A stretch of DNA of 61,433 nucleotides from Bryobacterales bacterium (GTDB lineage Bacteria; Acidobacteriota; Terriglobia; Bryobacterales; Bryobacteraceae). The notes under the pieces were generated by a model. It saw only the letters and a program-made list of their open reading frames with translations. It was not told the origin of the DNA and searched no databases. This document shows positions 19,041-27,424 of this stretch, one piece after another (position 1 is the first letter of the stretch; every line of letters begins with the position of its first letter). Location of the stretch: positions 1-61,433 of the forward strand of contig PLRS01000030.1 of assembly GCA_003164035.1 (NCBI GenBank). The letters are read 5' to 3'. Position numbers and translations under genes: made by a program.

Positions 19041-20312
19041 TCAGTTGGCTCCTCCGTTGCCGGCCAGTGCCACATACGGTGTGGGGTTGACTTGAAGCCC
19101 TGGACGGATCTTCATTACGCCGTCGGCAACCACGCGTTCGCCCGGTTTCAGCCCTTCCTTGACGATCCATTGGGATCCGATGCGGTCGCCCACCTGGACC
19201 GTTTCGATGTGGACGATATTGTTTTCATCCAGGCCGGCAACCTGGTAAGTGCCTTGCAATTCGGTCACGCACCGCTGCGGCACCAGCAAAGCGCCGGAAT
19301 CCATGGCGACGATCGCCCGCACCCTGCCGTACTGGCCGGGGCGGAGCGTGTTGCCCGGATTCGGAAACAGTCCGATCAACTGGATGGCGCCGGTATTGGG
19401 GTTCACCTCGCGGTCGGCGAACGAGAATTTGCCTTTGTGCGAGTAAGTGCTGCCGTCGGCGAGAATCAGTTCGAGCTCGAGATTGCGCATGGAGGCGGTG
19501 CGGCGGGTGAAGCCGATGTACTCCTGCTCGCTCACGGTAAAGGTGGCCTTGATGGGGTCGAGAGTCGATACCGTGGTGACCGCGTTACTGGAGGGTCCGA
19601 CGAGGTTTCCCACCTGAGTCTGCGCCACGCCCGCGATCCCGCCGATGGGAGAGGTCAGCCGGGTGAAACCGAGGTTCACCTTGGCCGTATCGAGCGCCGC
19701 GTTGGCGGCCTCCACCGCTGCTTCGGCGGCCTGGATCTGCGCTCTGGCGGTTTCTACCTGCGCCTTGGCGGCTTCTACCTGGGCTTTGGCCGCGAGGTTG
19801 GTTTGCGTGGCGTTGTCCAGATCCTGCTGGGTCACGGCTTGCGCGCGGGCGAGCGGCACGTAGCGGTCTTCATCGAGCTGCGCCTTGTGTTGATTGGCCT
19901 GGGCCGTCAGTTGTTGCGCCTGCGACTGTATCAGTTGTGCGTGTGCCTGCGCGAGCTGCCCCCGCGCCTGCGCGAGCTGCCCCCGCGCCTGGTCGGAGGC
20001 GGCCTGAAATGGGCGCGGATCGATCTGGAACAGAAGCTGACCCTCTCTGACGAAAGAACCTTCGACGTAATTCTGGCTCATCAGGTAGCCGCTGACTTGC
20101 GCCTTGATGTCCGCATTGACCATTCCGTTCAATGTGCCGATCCATTCGCGATAAACCGGCACGTCGCGCTGCTCCACCGGCACAACCTCGACCGTGGGCA
20201 GCGAAGGTGGAGCGGCCGCGGTCTGGGTAACGCAGCCCGCCGTGACGAGGACCGTCGCGGCCAGGATGCCTCCGGTCCAAAACGCTGGTGTGAATAGAAA
20301 CCGAGTTGTCAT
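19041..20312 (-). CDS. RND efflux periplasmic adaptor (membrane fusion protein)
   Basis: A 423-aa HlyD/AcrA-type adaptor linking the pump to the outer-membrane channel. A signal/lipoprotein leader (LAATVLVTAGCVTQ) is followed by the barrel-sandwich start VEVVPVEQRDVPVYREWIGT. A long alpha-hairpin contains near-exact short repeats (QARGQLAQARGQLAQAHAQL) and further Ala/Gln-rich heptads to about residue 190. The second lipoyl half is GFTRLTSPIGGIAGVAQTQV, and beta-barrel and proximal domains complete it. First gene of the operon; no regulator gene is fused or divergent, but a STAS protein and a sigma-54 activator lie immediately upstream on the same strand. Confidence 0.95.
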   Translation of the reverse strand: MTTRFLFTPAFWTGGILAATVLVTAGCVTQTAAAPPSLPTVEVVPVEQRDVPVYREWIGTLNGMVNADIKAQVSGYLMSQNYVEGSFVREGQLLFQIDPRPFQAASDQARGQLAQARGQLAQAHAQLIQSQAQQLTAQANQHKAQLDEDRYVPLARAQAVTQQDLDNATQTNLAAKAQVEAAKAQVETARAQIQAAEAAVEAANAALDTAKVNLGFTRLTSPIGGIAGVAQTQVGNLVGPSSNAVTTVSTLDPIKATFTVSEQEYIGFTRRTASMRNLELELILADGSTYSHKGKFSFADREVNPNTGAIQLIGLFPNPGNTLRPGQYGRVRAIVAMDSGALLVPQRCVTELQGTYQVAGLDENNIVHIETVQVGDRIGSQWIVKEGLKPGERVVADGVMKIRPGLQVNPTPYVALAGNGGAN

Positions 20313-20397
20313 GAATTCATCCCCTCTTTTGAAGTGCGCGCACGCGACGTGGTGCGATTGTGTTTGAACCGCGAGGTCCTCTTCGCGGTCCCGTTAG

Positions 20398-20721
20398 CTA
20401 ACAGCCCCTGTCTCCGGGTTGGCCAAAGAACCTGCGCAGTTCGGGCTTCTCCCGCTTCTCGAGATTTTCCACGAGATGCCGGGTTTCCACGCCTTTGGCG
20501 ACAAACCTCACGCCCTGGCTTCGCATTTCGCGCAGCAATCGCGCGCCGGCTTCATCGATGAAGGTGACGTCGGACAGATCGAGGAGACGCAGCAGGTCCG
20601 GAGACTCGCGGCGCTGGCGCATCCACTGTTCGTGCAGTTCGGTGACCCAGGCCCCCGCCAGTTGACCGCACAGCATCCAATCCTGGCTTCCTGTGTCCCG
20701 GCTGCTGATGATGCGAAGCAT
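20398..20721 (-). CDS. STAS-domain protein
   Basis: A 107-aa protein composed of one STAS fold. The core is LLRLLDLSDVTFIDEAGARL then LREMRSQGVRFVAKGV, matching the anti-sigma-factor-antagonist pattern of a beta strand, a loop and a helix with D-x-S/T nearby. The residue before the usual phospho-site Ser is Ile-Asp, and no clear SpoIIAA-type D-S is present, so phospho-regulation is uncertain. It lies 134 bp downstream of the sigma-54 activator and 85 bp upstream of the efflux operon on the same strand, suggesting but not proving a role in controlling the pump. Confidence 0.8.
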   Translation of the reverse strand: MLRIISSRDTGSQDWMLCGQLAGAWVTELHEQWMRQRRESPDLLRLLDLSDVTFIDEAGARLLREMRSQGVRFVAKGVETRHLVENLEKREKPELRRFFGQPGDRGC

Positions 20722-20855
20722 ATGACGCTGCAGTCAGTGCATGCCGGGGGCCAAAAGCGTTGCGTGGCTAAGCTGGTTGAAACGAAGAGATTGATTGGAG
20801 CGCGACGCGCGAGTGCCCGCCGATCGCGATGCCTGGAACCCGGCAGTGCCGAATT

Positions 20856-22928
20856 TCAGGCACGAGTCAGGCGGCCGGAGCGGGATGTCGAAATACCTAC
20901 CCTGCGCATATGCGATTGCAGCGTGGAGCGCTTCATTCCCAGACGCGCGGCCGCGCCGTTCGGGCCGGCAACTACCCAGTTCGACCGCTCCAGAGCCGCC
21001 AGGATTTGTTGTCGTTCCGTATCGTCGAGGACCGATTGCATGCCCGTCCCGCCAGCGGATTCCCGGACTTCGGCGCGTCCGCGATTGGCGATGCGCAAAT
21101 CGTCGGTGGCCACGCGCAAGACCGATCCCGTGGAGAGGATCACGGCGCGCTCCAGCACGTTTTGCAGCTCCCGAATGTTGCCGGGCCAGTGATAGCGAAC
21201 CAGCGCCTCCATGACCTCGGAAGGGATCGTGTCTATATGCCGGCTCAGGCGGCGGCTGAACTGCTGCACGAAGTGACGTACCAGCAGCGGGATATCGACC
21301 GGCCGTTCCCGCAGGGAAGGCACGCGGATGGGGAAAACGTTCAGCCTGTAATAGAGGTCCGGGCGGAACCTGTTCTCATCCACCATGGCGGCCAAGTCGC
21401 GGTTCGTGGCCGCGATCAGGCGCGCATCCGTACGCAGCGTCCGGGAGCTGCCCAGCCGCTCGAATTCCCGCTCCTGCAGCACGCGAAGCAGCTTGGGCTG
21501 CAATTCGAGCGGAATTTCGCCGACCTCATCCAGAAAGACCGTGCCGTGATTGGCCAGTTCGAACCGGCCCACGCGCTGCGCGATGGCCCCGGTAAACGCG
21601 CCCTTCTCGTGCCCAAACAATTCGCTTTCGAGCAATCCGGTGGGAATCGCCGCGCAATTCAGTTTCACGAACGCGCTCGATCTGCGCGAGCCGAGATTGT
21701 GCAGTGCGCGCGCCACCAACTCCTTGCCCGTGCCGGTCTCACCATAAATCAGCACGGTGGAGTCGGTCGGCGCTACGCTTTCCACCTGTTTGAGGACTTG
21801 CCGCAGCGCTTCGCTCTTGCCGACGATCTCTTCGAAATTCAGTTCGCTGCGGATCTCGTCTTCGAGGTAGAGTTTTTCCTGCGCCAACTTCTCTTTCAGT
21901 TCGGTAATCTGGCCGTAAGCCAGCGCGTTCTCCACCGCGATGGCCACCTGGTTCGCCAACTGGCGCAGAAACTCCAGATCTTCTGGAGGGAAAGCGCGCG
22001 CGGCGTTGCTGGCCAGAGTCAGAATGCCCAATACCCGTTCCCGGCTGACCAGCGGCAGATAGCACAGAGATTTCAGCCCGTGATGGGCCGGATCCGTATC
22101 CCCGGACATGTCCAGAACAGCGGGCTGGCCGTTTCGCAGAACCTCCAGCAGACTGTCGCGCTTGGCGGCGGGGAGTTCGACTCCTTCCCGAATATGGTCG
22201 TGAGCGCCGTCAATATCGAGCGCAAATATGCGCAACGAAGAGGTTTCCTTATCCGGCAGGACGACACTGACGCCTTCACACTGCATCACCCGGCGGATGC
22301 TCGCCGAGATTTCACGCAGCACCACCCGAAGATCCAGGTTCGAAACAATCCGGTTCGTGAGCGCCAGCAGGAGTTCGAGACGTTCCTGCGCGCGCCGCAA
22401 GGCGTCGGAATTCATGCCGTCGTCCATGGCGAGCGCAATCTGGGCGGCGACCAGCGATACGAAACGAACCTCTTCTTCGGAATAGGCGTAGGGCGCTCTG
22501 CTGCCCAGCGCGAGACTGCCCAGCCGGCGGTGCGCGGTGGTAAGAGGCACGACGCACAGCGAGCGCAGCCCACAGTCCCCCACCGCCCTCATCTGCTCCG
22601 GGAACCGGGTTTCGTGCCACACATCGTGTATCACCACCGATTGTTGGTTCTGGTAAACCCACCAGGCGACGGTATGCTCCTTCCGCGGCTGGAGCAGGTT
22701 ACTTTTCGTACATTCCTCACAGAGGTGCCATTGAATCTTATTGGCGCTTTCGTCGAATTGCGCAATGCCGTCGAAGGGAACAATCTGTTGAAGTTCTTTG
22801 GCCAGAACGCCGAACAAGTCCCCCGGTGCGCGGTGCGCCCGGATGGAATCGGCAAGGCGGATCAGCGATTCGTATCGCGCGGCGATCGATTCATCGGAGC
22901 CGGCTTCGAGAATTGCGGGGCTCGCCAT
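20856..22928 (-). CDS. Sigma-54-dependent transcriptional activator with two GAF domains
   Basis: A 690-aa bacterial enhancer-binding protein of FhlA/NorR-like layout. Two GAF sensor domains (about 25-175 and 195-345) precede a coiled linker. The AAA+ domain has Walker A GETGTGKELVARALH, the sigma-54 contact loop ELFGHEKGAFTGA, Walker B GTVFLDEVGE and arginine-finger region RFRPDLYYRL. A C-terminal Fis helix-turn-helix follows (ILAALERSNWVVAGPNGAAA). An in-frame GTG at 22973 would add 15 residues; neither start has a good ribosome site, and the ATG was preferred. No signal-binding cofactor can be named. It could activate the genes downstream on the same strand, but no -24/-12 promoter was found there by eye. 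Confidence 0.93.
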   Translation of the reverse strand: MASPAILEAGSDESIAARYESLIRLADSIRAHRAPGDLFGVLAKELQQIVPFDGIAQFDESANKIQWHLCEECTKSNLLQPRKEHTVAWWVYQNQQSVVIHDVWHETRFPEQMRAVGDCGLRSLCVVPLTTAHRRLGSLALGSRAPYAYSEEEVRFVSLVAAQIALAMDDGMNSDALRRAQERLELLLALTNRIVSNLDLRVVLREISASIRRVMQCEGVSVVLPDKETSSLRIFALDIDGAHDHIREGVELPAAKRDSLLEVLRNGQPAVLDMSGDTDPAHHGLKSLCYLPLVSRERVLGILTLASNAARAFPPEDLEFLRQLANQVAIAVENALAYGQITELKEKLAQEKLYLEDEIRSELNFEEIVGKSEALRQVLKQVESVAPTDSTVLIYGETGTGKELVARALHNLGSRRSSAFVKLNCAAIPTGLLESELFGHEKGAFTGAIAQRVGRFELANHGTVFLDEVGEIPLELQPKLLRVLQEREFERLGSSRTLRTDARLIAATNRDLAAMVDENRFRPDLYYRLNVFPIRVPSLRERPVDIPLLVRHFVQQFSRRLSRHIDTIPSEVMEALVRYHWPGNIRELQNVLERAVILSTGSVLRVATDDLRIANRGRAEVRESAGGTGMQSVLDDTERQQILAALERSNWVVAGPNGAAARLGMKRSTLQSHMRRVGISTSRSGRLTRA

Positions 22929-23032
22929 AGCTGCAGATACTTTTGGATGTTCGGGAGAGAAGAGAGGATGCACGATTCGATGGTAATTGGACGAAAAGGC
23001 CGCGATGCCGGTCCGGCTTCAGTCGAACTCGT

Positions 23033-23968
23033 CTATTTGGCCGGTCTACCGTGCTCCAGGCACAACGCAACTAACTCGGTGACATTCGCTTCGCCCACGC
23101 ACATGACCGTGTCCGCGCCGCCCCAATAGATCTTCACCGTCCCATCGGACTCCGGAACCGCTCCGCACGTGAACACGACGTTGTGGACGTATCCGGTCAC
23201 CTCCCACGGATCTTCCGGCTGCAAAATCCACGAATCGCTCACGCCGACGATCCTGGCGGGGTTTGCAAGCTCATGCAGCGCCACTCCCAACCGGTAGACC
23301 GACCCGTCCATGGTTTGAAAAACCCCGTGATAGATGGAAAGCCAGCCTTGCTCCGTCTTGATCGGCGGCGCGCCCGGGCCAATCTTCATTTCGTCCCAAT
23401 GATAGGGTTCGGGCCGCATGATCAACTGCGATTCGCCCCAAAAACGCAGATCCGGAGAATAAGAAATCCAGATGGACCAGGGTGCGATTTCCGAATGAGG
23501 GCGATCCAGGCGGGCATAGAGGCCGCCGAACTTTTCCGGAAAGATCACCACGTTTCGATAGTCCGCTTCCGTGATCAGGGCGAACCTTTCCACTTGAATG
23601 AAGTCCGTGGTCTTCGCCAGCGCGATCCGGACTCCATTTCGCGAGTAGGCGCTGTAAGTGATCAGGTACTCACCATCCATACAAGTCACGCGCGGGTCTT
23701 CCACGCCGAACTCTTCATAGGCCGCAAAAGGGCCGTCTCGCGCTGGTGTCAGGAAGGGCTCCGGATCGGCGGTGAACTGGAATCCATCGGGGCTGCGCGC
23801 CAGGCCAATGATGGACCGTCCGGTGCGCAAATGGGACCGGAATAACATGATGTATTCGCCGCCGTACTTCACCACCGCCGCGTTGTGAACCGTCTCCACC
23901 GGATACGGGATCTGGGCCTTAGTAAGGATGGGATTGTGAGGGGATCGTCTGACAATGTCCGGCTTCAT
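23033..23968 (-). CDS. GH130-family glycoside phosphorylase/hydrolase (short form)
   Basis: A 311-aa five-bladed beta-propeller enzyme of the GH130 type, a family whose known members phosphorolyse or hydrolyse beta-mannosides. Signature parts are NPILTKAQIPYPVETVHNAA, the catalytic-Asp loop EEFGVEDPRVTCMDGEYLIT (near residue 92), a phosphate/sugar loop MKIGPGAPPIKTEQGWLSIY with HG following, and the late YWGGADTVMCVGEA. No signal peptide, so cytoplasmic. Last gene of a five-gene operon; its start overlaps the stop of the upstream glycosyltransferase by four bases. Specificity (beta-1,2 versus beta-1,4 linkage) cannot be decided by eye. Confidence 0.9.
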   Translation of the reverse strand: MKPDIVRRSPHNPILTKAQIPYPVETVHNAAVVKYGGEYIMLFRSHLRTGRSIIGLARSPDGFQFTADPEPFLTPARDGPFAAYEEFGVEDPRVTCMDGEYLITYSAYSRNGVRIALAKTTDFIQVERFALITEADYRNVVIFPEKFGGLYARLDRPHSEIAPWSIWISYSPDLRFWGESQLIMRPEPYHWDEMKIGPGAPPIKTEQGWLSIYHGVFQTMDGSVYRLGVALHELANPARIVGVSDSWILQPEDPWEVTGYVHNVVFTCGAVPESDGTVKIYWGGADTVMCVGEANVTELVALCLEHGRPAK

Positions 23969-24996
23969 GTTCGTCTGTTCGCTTCCAGTTCGAAAATCTT
24001 GAGGTACACCCGTTCATACGCCGCCACCATCGTTTCGATCGAAAAGCACTGCCGGACTCTTTGGCGGCAGACTTCGCCATCGATTTCCGAAAGGCGGTTC
24101 AACACACCCACGGCTTGCCGGACGCCGTCGACCAGGAAACCCGTGCGCGCGTCCTCGATCACCTCGCGGCAGGAGCCGAGGTCCATGGCGATTACGGGCA
24201 CGCCGGCGGCATTGGCTTCCACCAGGACTAATCCGAATCGCTCCGGAATGGTGTTCAGGTGCAGCAGGGCGCGGGCGCGCGCAAATAACTCGTTCTTGCC
24301 GGCGACGTCGACCGGCCCGATGTAGCGGATCGTACGATCGAGGTAGGGCTCGACTTGCTCGCGGAAGTAGGTTCGGTCCTGGATAATGCCCGCGATGACG
24401 AGCGGCAGGCCGCTCTGGCGGGCAACCTCGATCGCCAGATGGACCCCCTTATCCGGGTGAATCCGGCCAAGGAAGATCAGCTCGTCACCGTGCGATTTCC
24501 GGAGCGGGTACAAATCGAGGTCGATGCCGTTATAGACCGTCGCCAAATAGTTCAGCCCCGGAGCCCGGTCGGAGTTACTAATGGAAACGAAATATCCGTC
24601 CCGATACTTCTCATAGACGGGCATGATTCGTGGCGATGAGAATCCGTGGATGGTAGTGAGAACGGGCGTTTTCACCAGCCGTGTGTAGCTAAGGGCCATG
24701 AAGTCGTAGTGGCTGTGGATGAGGTCGAACTCACCGGCGTGCTCGAAGGCTTCGGAGATGTGAAGGTATTCGGCCACTTTGGGATCGACGGCGGGATCTT
24801 CTTCATATCCCCGGTCGATCACGGCATTGAGGTGAGCGCGAGTGACGGAGTCGCGGGTGGCGAACAGGGTCACGTCCCAACCGCGAGAGACCAGACCTTC
24901 GGCGATGTTACTGGCGACAGTCTCCCACGCGCCGTATTGCCGGGGAGGCGTTCGCCAGGCTACCGGCGAGAGCACCGCGATTCTCTTAGCTGGCAT
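23965..24996 (-). CDS. GT4-family glycosyltransferase
   Basis: A 343-aa GT-B-fold retaining glycosyltransferase. The N-terminal domain carries AVLSPVAWRTPPRQYGAWET and DLIHSHYDFMAL. The donor-binding C-terminal domain has ELIFLGRIHPDKGVHLAIEV (the GR-x-x-x-x-KG pattern) and IPERFGLVLVEANAAGVPVI, the E-x7-E motif of family 4. No signal or membrane span is present, so it is cytosolic or peripheral. It is tightly coupled to the downstream GH130 gene (ATGA overlap) and follows a transglutaminase-like gene after an 89-bp gap holding a hairpin. The sugar donor is unknown. Confidence 0.92.
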   Translation of the reverse strand: MPAKRIAVLSPVAWRTPPRQYGAWETVASNIAEGLVSRGWDVTLFATRDSVTRAHLNAVIDRGYEEDPAVDPKVAEYLHISEAFEHAGEFDLIHSHYDFMALSYTRLVKTPVLTTIHGFSSPRIMPVYEKYRDGYFVSISNSDRAPGLNYLATVYNGIDLDLYPLRKSHGDELIFLGRIHPDKGVHLAIEVARQSGLPLVIAGIIQDRTYFREQVEPYLDRTIRYIGPVDVAGKNELFARARALLHLNTIPERFGLVLVEANAAGVPVIAMDLGSCREVIEDARTGFLVDGVRQAVGVLNRLSEIDGEVCRQRVRQCFSIETMVAAYERVYLKIFELEANRRT

Positions 24997-25056
24997 TTGT
25001 CACACCCGGCTTCACTGAGGGAATGCCCAGGCTGAACCGTGTGCCATCTGTGCATT

Positions 25057-25078
25057 GGACAGGCCAGGAGGCCTGTCC
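25057..25078. repeat. Short perfect hairpin between glycan-operon genes
   Basis: GGACAGGCC at 25057-25065 pairs with GGCCTGTCC at 25070-25078 around a 4-nt loop, giving a nine-bp perfect stem. There is no T-run on either side, so it resembles an intergenic repeat or mRNA-processing hairpin more than an intrinsic terminator. The flanking C-C-C-A-C recalls the GTGGGACAG repeats at 37848, 38881 and 39692. Confidence 0.5.
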
Positions 25079-25085
25079 CACTTGA

Positions 25086-25934
25086 CTAGCTGGCATGGTC
25101 GATCCGCATTCTTATCGAGGCTTCCATTTGCGACGGCGATCCGCCGGCATACCAACCCGCCACCGGGGAGGCGAGATCGTGGTCGAAACCCGCGGCCACC
25201 GCTACGTGCCCGTTGGACACCGCCAGTCCGCGAGCGGGATCGTATGCCCGCCAGCCGATGCCCGGCAAATAGACTTCGGCCCAGGCGTGCATGTAGGAAT
25301 CGTCGCGGCCGGCCGACGAGCATTCATAGCCGCTGACGAAGCGCGCCGCGATTCCCATCACGCGGCAAGTGTCGCAGAACAGGACGGCCAGGTCGCGGCA
25401 GGATCCTTCCTGCGAGCTCAACGTTCGGTCCGAAGGCCAGGGAGGACCGTATGGCCGGACCACCTGGCGGCAGGTTTGAAAGATCTGCCGGCTCAATGTC
25501 GTCAGAAACCAGAGCGTGTTCCATTGCGCCGCGGCGGCCGTGGATTGCGCATATTGCTTAACGGAATCGGCTACCTGCAGGTCGTTCCGGTACGGAGCCA
25601 GGCTTGTACACAAAGGCTCCTGGTACCAGAGGGGAAGGTTCAACGCGTTACCTGTAAGTACATAGTCGAAAGGGTTTTCGCGAAGCATCTCCACCGTGAA
25701 TTGGCTGGTAACGCTCAACTCGCTGGTGGGCGCATCGAACCAGGCGTTGAGGGCGAGGGTGCCGTCCTGATCCAGGCACTCCGTGGTGCCGGCGGGAATC
25801 GGGGCGATCCGGAGGTCGAACGCCAACAGGCTTTGTGAGCCGTTGGTGCGCGGCCGAAGCCGGAAGATGTGAGGTTCCAGGTACACTTGGAAATCGTAGC
25901 GGTATACGGTGGAGTGGGTAACGGAAACTTTCAT
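25086..25934 (-). CDS. Transglutaminase-like (bacterial N-terminal + core) cysteine protease family protein
   Basis: A 282-aa cytoplasmic protein. The N-terminal beta domain begins MKVSVTHSTVYRYDFQVYLE (the HxTxYxYxxxV signature of bacterial transglutaminase-like proteins) and the core carries the catalytic triad: Cys in QEGSCRDLAVLFCDTCR, His in YMHAWAEVYLPGIGW and Asp in RAYDPARGLAV. Related proteins are probably amidases or proteases, often beside ATP-grasp or circularly permuted partners, which are absent here. It sits inside a glycosyltransferase/GH130 operon, 18 bp after the long GH130 gene, so a role in processing a peptide or carrier linked to that glycan is possible but unproved. Confidence 0.9.
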   Translation of the reverse strand: MKVSVTHSTVYRYDFQVYLEPHIFRLRPRTNGSQSLLAFDLRIAPIPAGTTECLDQDGTLALNAWFDAPTSELSVTSQFTVEMLRENPFDYVLTGNALNLPLWYQEPLCTSLAPYRNDLQVADSVKQYAQSTAAAAQWNTLWFLTTLSRQIFQTCRQVVRPYGPPWPSDRTLSSQEGSCRDLAVLFCDTCRVMGIAARFVSGYECSSAGRDDSYMHAWAEVYLPGIGWRAYDPARGLAVSNGHVAVAAGFDHDLASPVAGWYAGGSPSQMEASIRMRIDHAS

Positions 25935-25952
25935 AGCGGCAAACGCACCTCC

Positions 25953-27416
25953 TTACTCCATGGCAGCCAGCACTTCCGCCAGCGGGACGGTTGCGAAACC
26001 GGTGGCATGATCGGCCAGGCCGTACGGAATGATCAATACGCCGTCGTGGACCAGAGCGCCGCAGGTATAGACGACGTTGGGCACGTAGCCTTCGCGCTCG
26101 TTCTGGTTCGGCTTCAGCAAGGGTTCGCGGAGACGGCCGATTACCTTGCTGGGATCGTCGCGATCCAGCAAAAACGCGCCGATGCAGTACTTTCGCATCG
26201 GGCCCACACCATGGCTCAGCACCAGCCACCCGGCGTCGGTTTCGATCGGAGATCCGCAGTTGCCGAGTTGGACCAGTTCCCAGGGAAACGCAGGCTTGAG
26301 CAGCACGCTGTACTCGTTCCAGAAGTGGACGTTGTCGGAGAACATCAGGTAGATATTCTCGTTGTCCTGGCGCGAGAGCATGGCATACATACCGCCGATC
26401 TTCCGCGGAAAGATCGCCAGTCCTTTGTTTTCCGCGGCGGGGCCATTCAAGGTGATGAACTGAAATAGGAGGAAGTCGTCGGTCTCCACCAGTTCCGGCA
26501 CCACGATCTTGCCATCGTAGGCGGTGAAGGTGGCGTAGTAGATGTGGCTGCCGTCGTCGTTTCGAAAACACACGAAACGGGCGTCTTCAATGCCGTTGCG
26601 CTGCGAAGGTGTGACCGGGAAGAGAATGCGGTCGGAGATCTGCTGGTCGGGCTGGAACTGAACCTGGTAGTTGGAGCGGGCCAGCATCCAAATCCCCTGA
26701 GAGTCTTCCTGATCTTCCGGCGCCATTCCATCCGGCAGGCGGAACTGTTCGGCCTGGAGAGCGGCGCGCAGCTCTTCCTGAGCGAACGACTCGCCCAGCC
26801 GGCTCATGACCCGGCGCGTGAATTCGTCGTGCAATCCCAGCTCGAAGAGTTTCCGGCCGAACAGGGCCTTCTCGTAGCGCGGATTGGGGATCTGGCGCGG
26901 TTCGGTGAGGGACCCGTTGGGAGTGAATACCTCGATCCGCTGATCGGCGTGGATGATACCGGTTCGAAAAGTGATGGAGGAAATGTGCCCTTCCCCGGTC
27001 GCCCGCAAGCTGAGAATAAAGCGCAGCGCGCCGGGCGGCATATCCGTCTGGTCGGGATGCGGAACGATGGAGGGATTGAATAGGGCGGCGGATTCCAGGG
27101 AGTACTCGGCCAGGAAATAGGAGCCGATCAGGAGTCGCCGTTCCTCGGACACATCCGCATCCGCCGGCACGAACTCGCGGATTTGTTCGAAGCGTTCCAG
27201 GAACAGGCTGCGGATGTCGTGATGGCGCGCGGAGAACTCGGCCAATATTTCCTTGAGGAGGAGACCGACTTCGTCTTCGGGAAGCGACATGATCCGTTCG
27301 ACGATCCTTCCGACCCGCTCGGAATCGCCCGGACTGAATGGCCGTAGCAACACGCGCGACTGGTCGGGGCTGAGGATCGTCGGCGTACGCGTGACGTGAA
27401 TGGAATTGGTGTTCAT
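25953..27416 (-). CDS. GH130-family protein (long form with N-terminal extension)
   Basis: A 487-aa protein whose C-terminal about 300 residues form a GH130-like five-bladed propeller (ARSNYQVQFQPDQQISDRIL; catalytic-loop equivalent NGIEDARFVCFRNDDGSHIY; GNCGSPIETDAGWLVLSHGV; REGYVPNVVYTCGALVHDGV). About 190 N-terminal residues are alpha-helical and unassigned (GRIVERIMSLPEDEVGLLLK). The usual E-D-P-R is E-D-A-R here, leaving the acidic residue. The ATG at 27416 was preferred because it directly follows the preceding stop; frame upstream is within the glycosyltransferase gene. Probably acts on a mannoside made or remodelled by the neighbouring GT4 enzymes; this is inference from family and context. 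Confidence 0.88.
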   Translation of the reverse strand: MNTNSIHVTRTPTILSPDQSRVLLRPFSPGDSERVGRIVERIMSLPEDEVGLLLKEILAEFSARHHDIRSLFLERFEQIREFVPADADVSEERRLLIGSYFLAEYSLESAALFNPSIVPHPDQTDMPPGALRFILSLRATGEGHISSITFRTGIIHADQRIEVFTPNGSLTEPRQIPNPRYEKALFGRKLFELGLHDEFTRRVMSRLGESFAQEELRAALQAEQFRLPDGMAPEDQEDSQGIWMLARSNYQVQFQPDQQISDRILFPVTPSQRNGIEDARFVCFRNDDGSHIYYATFTAYDGKIVVPELVETDDFLLFQFITLNGPAAENKGLAIFPRKIGGMYAMLSRQDNENIYLMFSDNVHFWNEYSVLLKPAFPWELVQLGNCGSPIETDAGWLVLSHGVGPMRKYCIGAFLLDRDDPSKVIGRLREPLLKPNQNEREGYVPNVVYTCGALVHDGVLIIPYGLADHATGFATVPLAEVLAAME

Positions 27417-27424
27417 GGAGATGC

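Noticed and set aside
19951-19990. Short direct repeats inside the efflux adaptor gene as an assembly artefact
   Set aside because: They encode QARGQLA heptads in the alpha-hairpin, where such repetition is normal for the family.
16218-20297. Long plus-strand frames across the RND pump and adaptor genes
   Set aside because: They mirror the minus-strand efflux genes, which have clear family motifs; the mirror translations show repetitive Asp/Gly/His composition only.
20829-23129. 766-codon plus-strand frame
   Set aside because: Antisense shadow of the sigma-54 activator; no start context and no recognisable domain.
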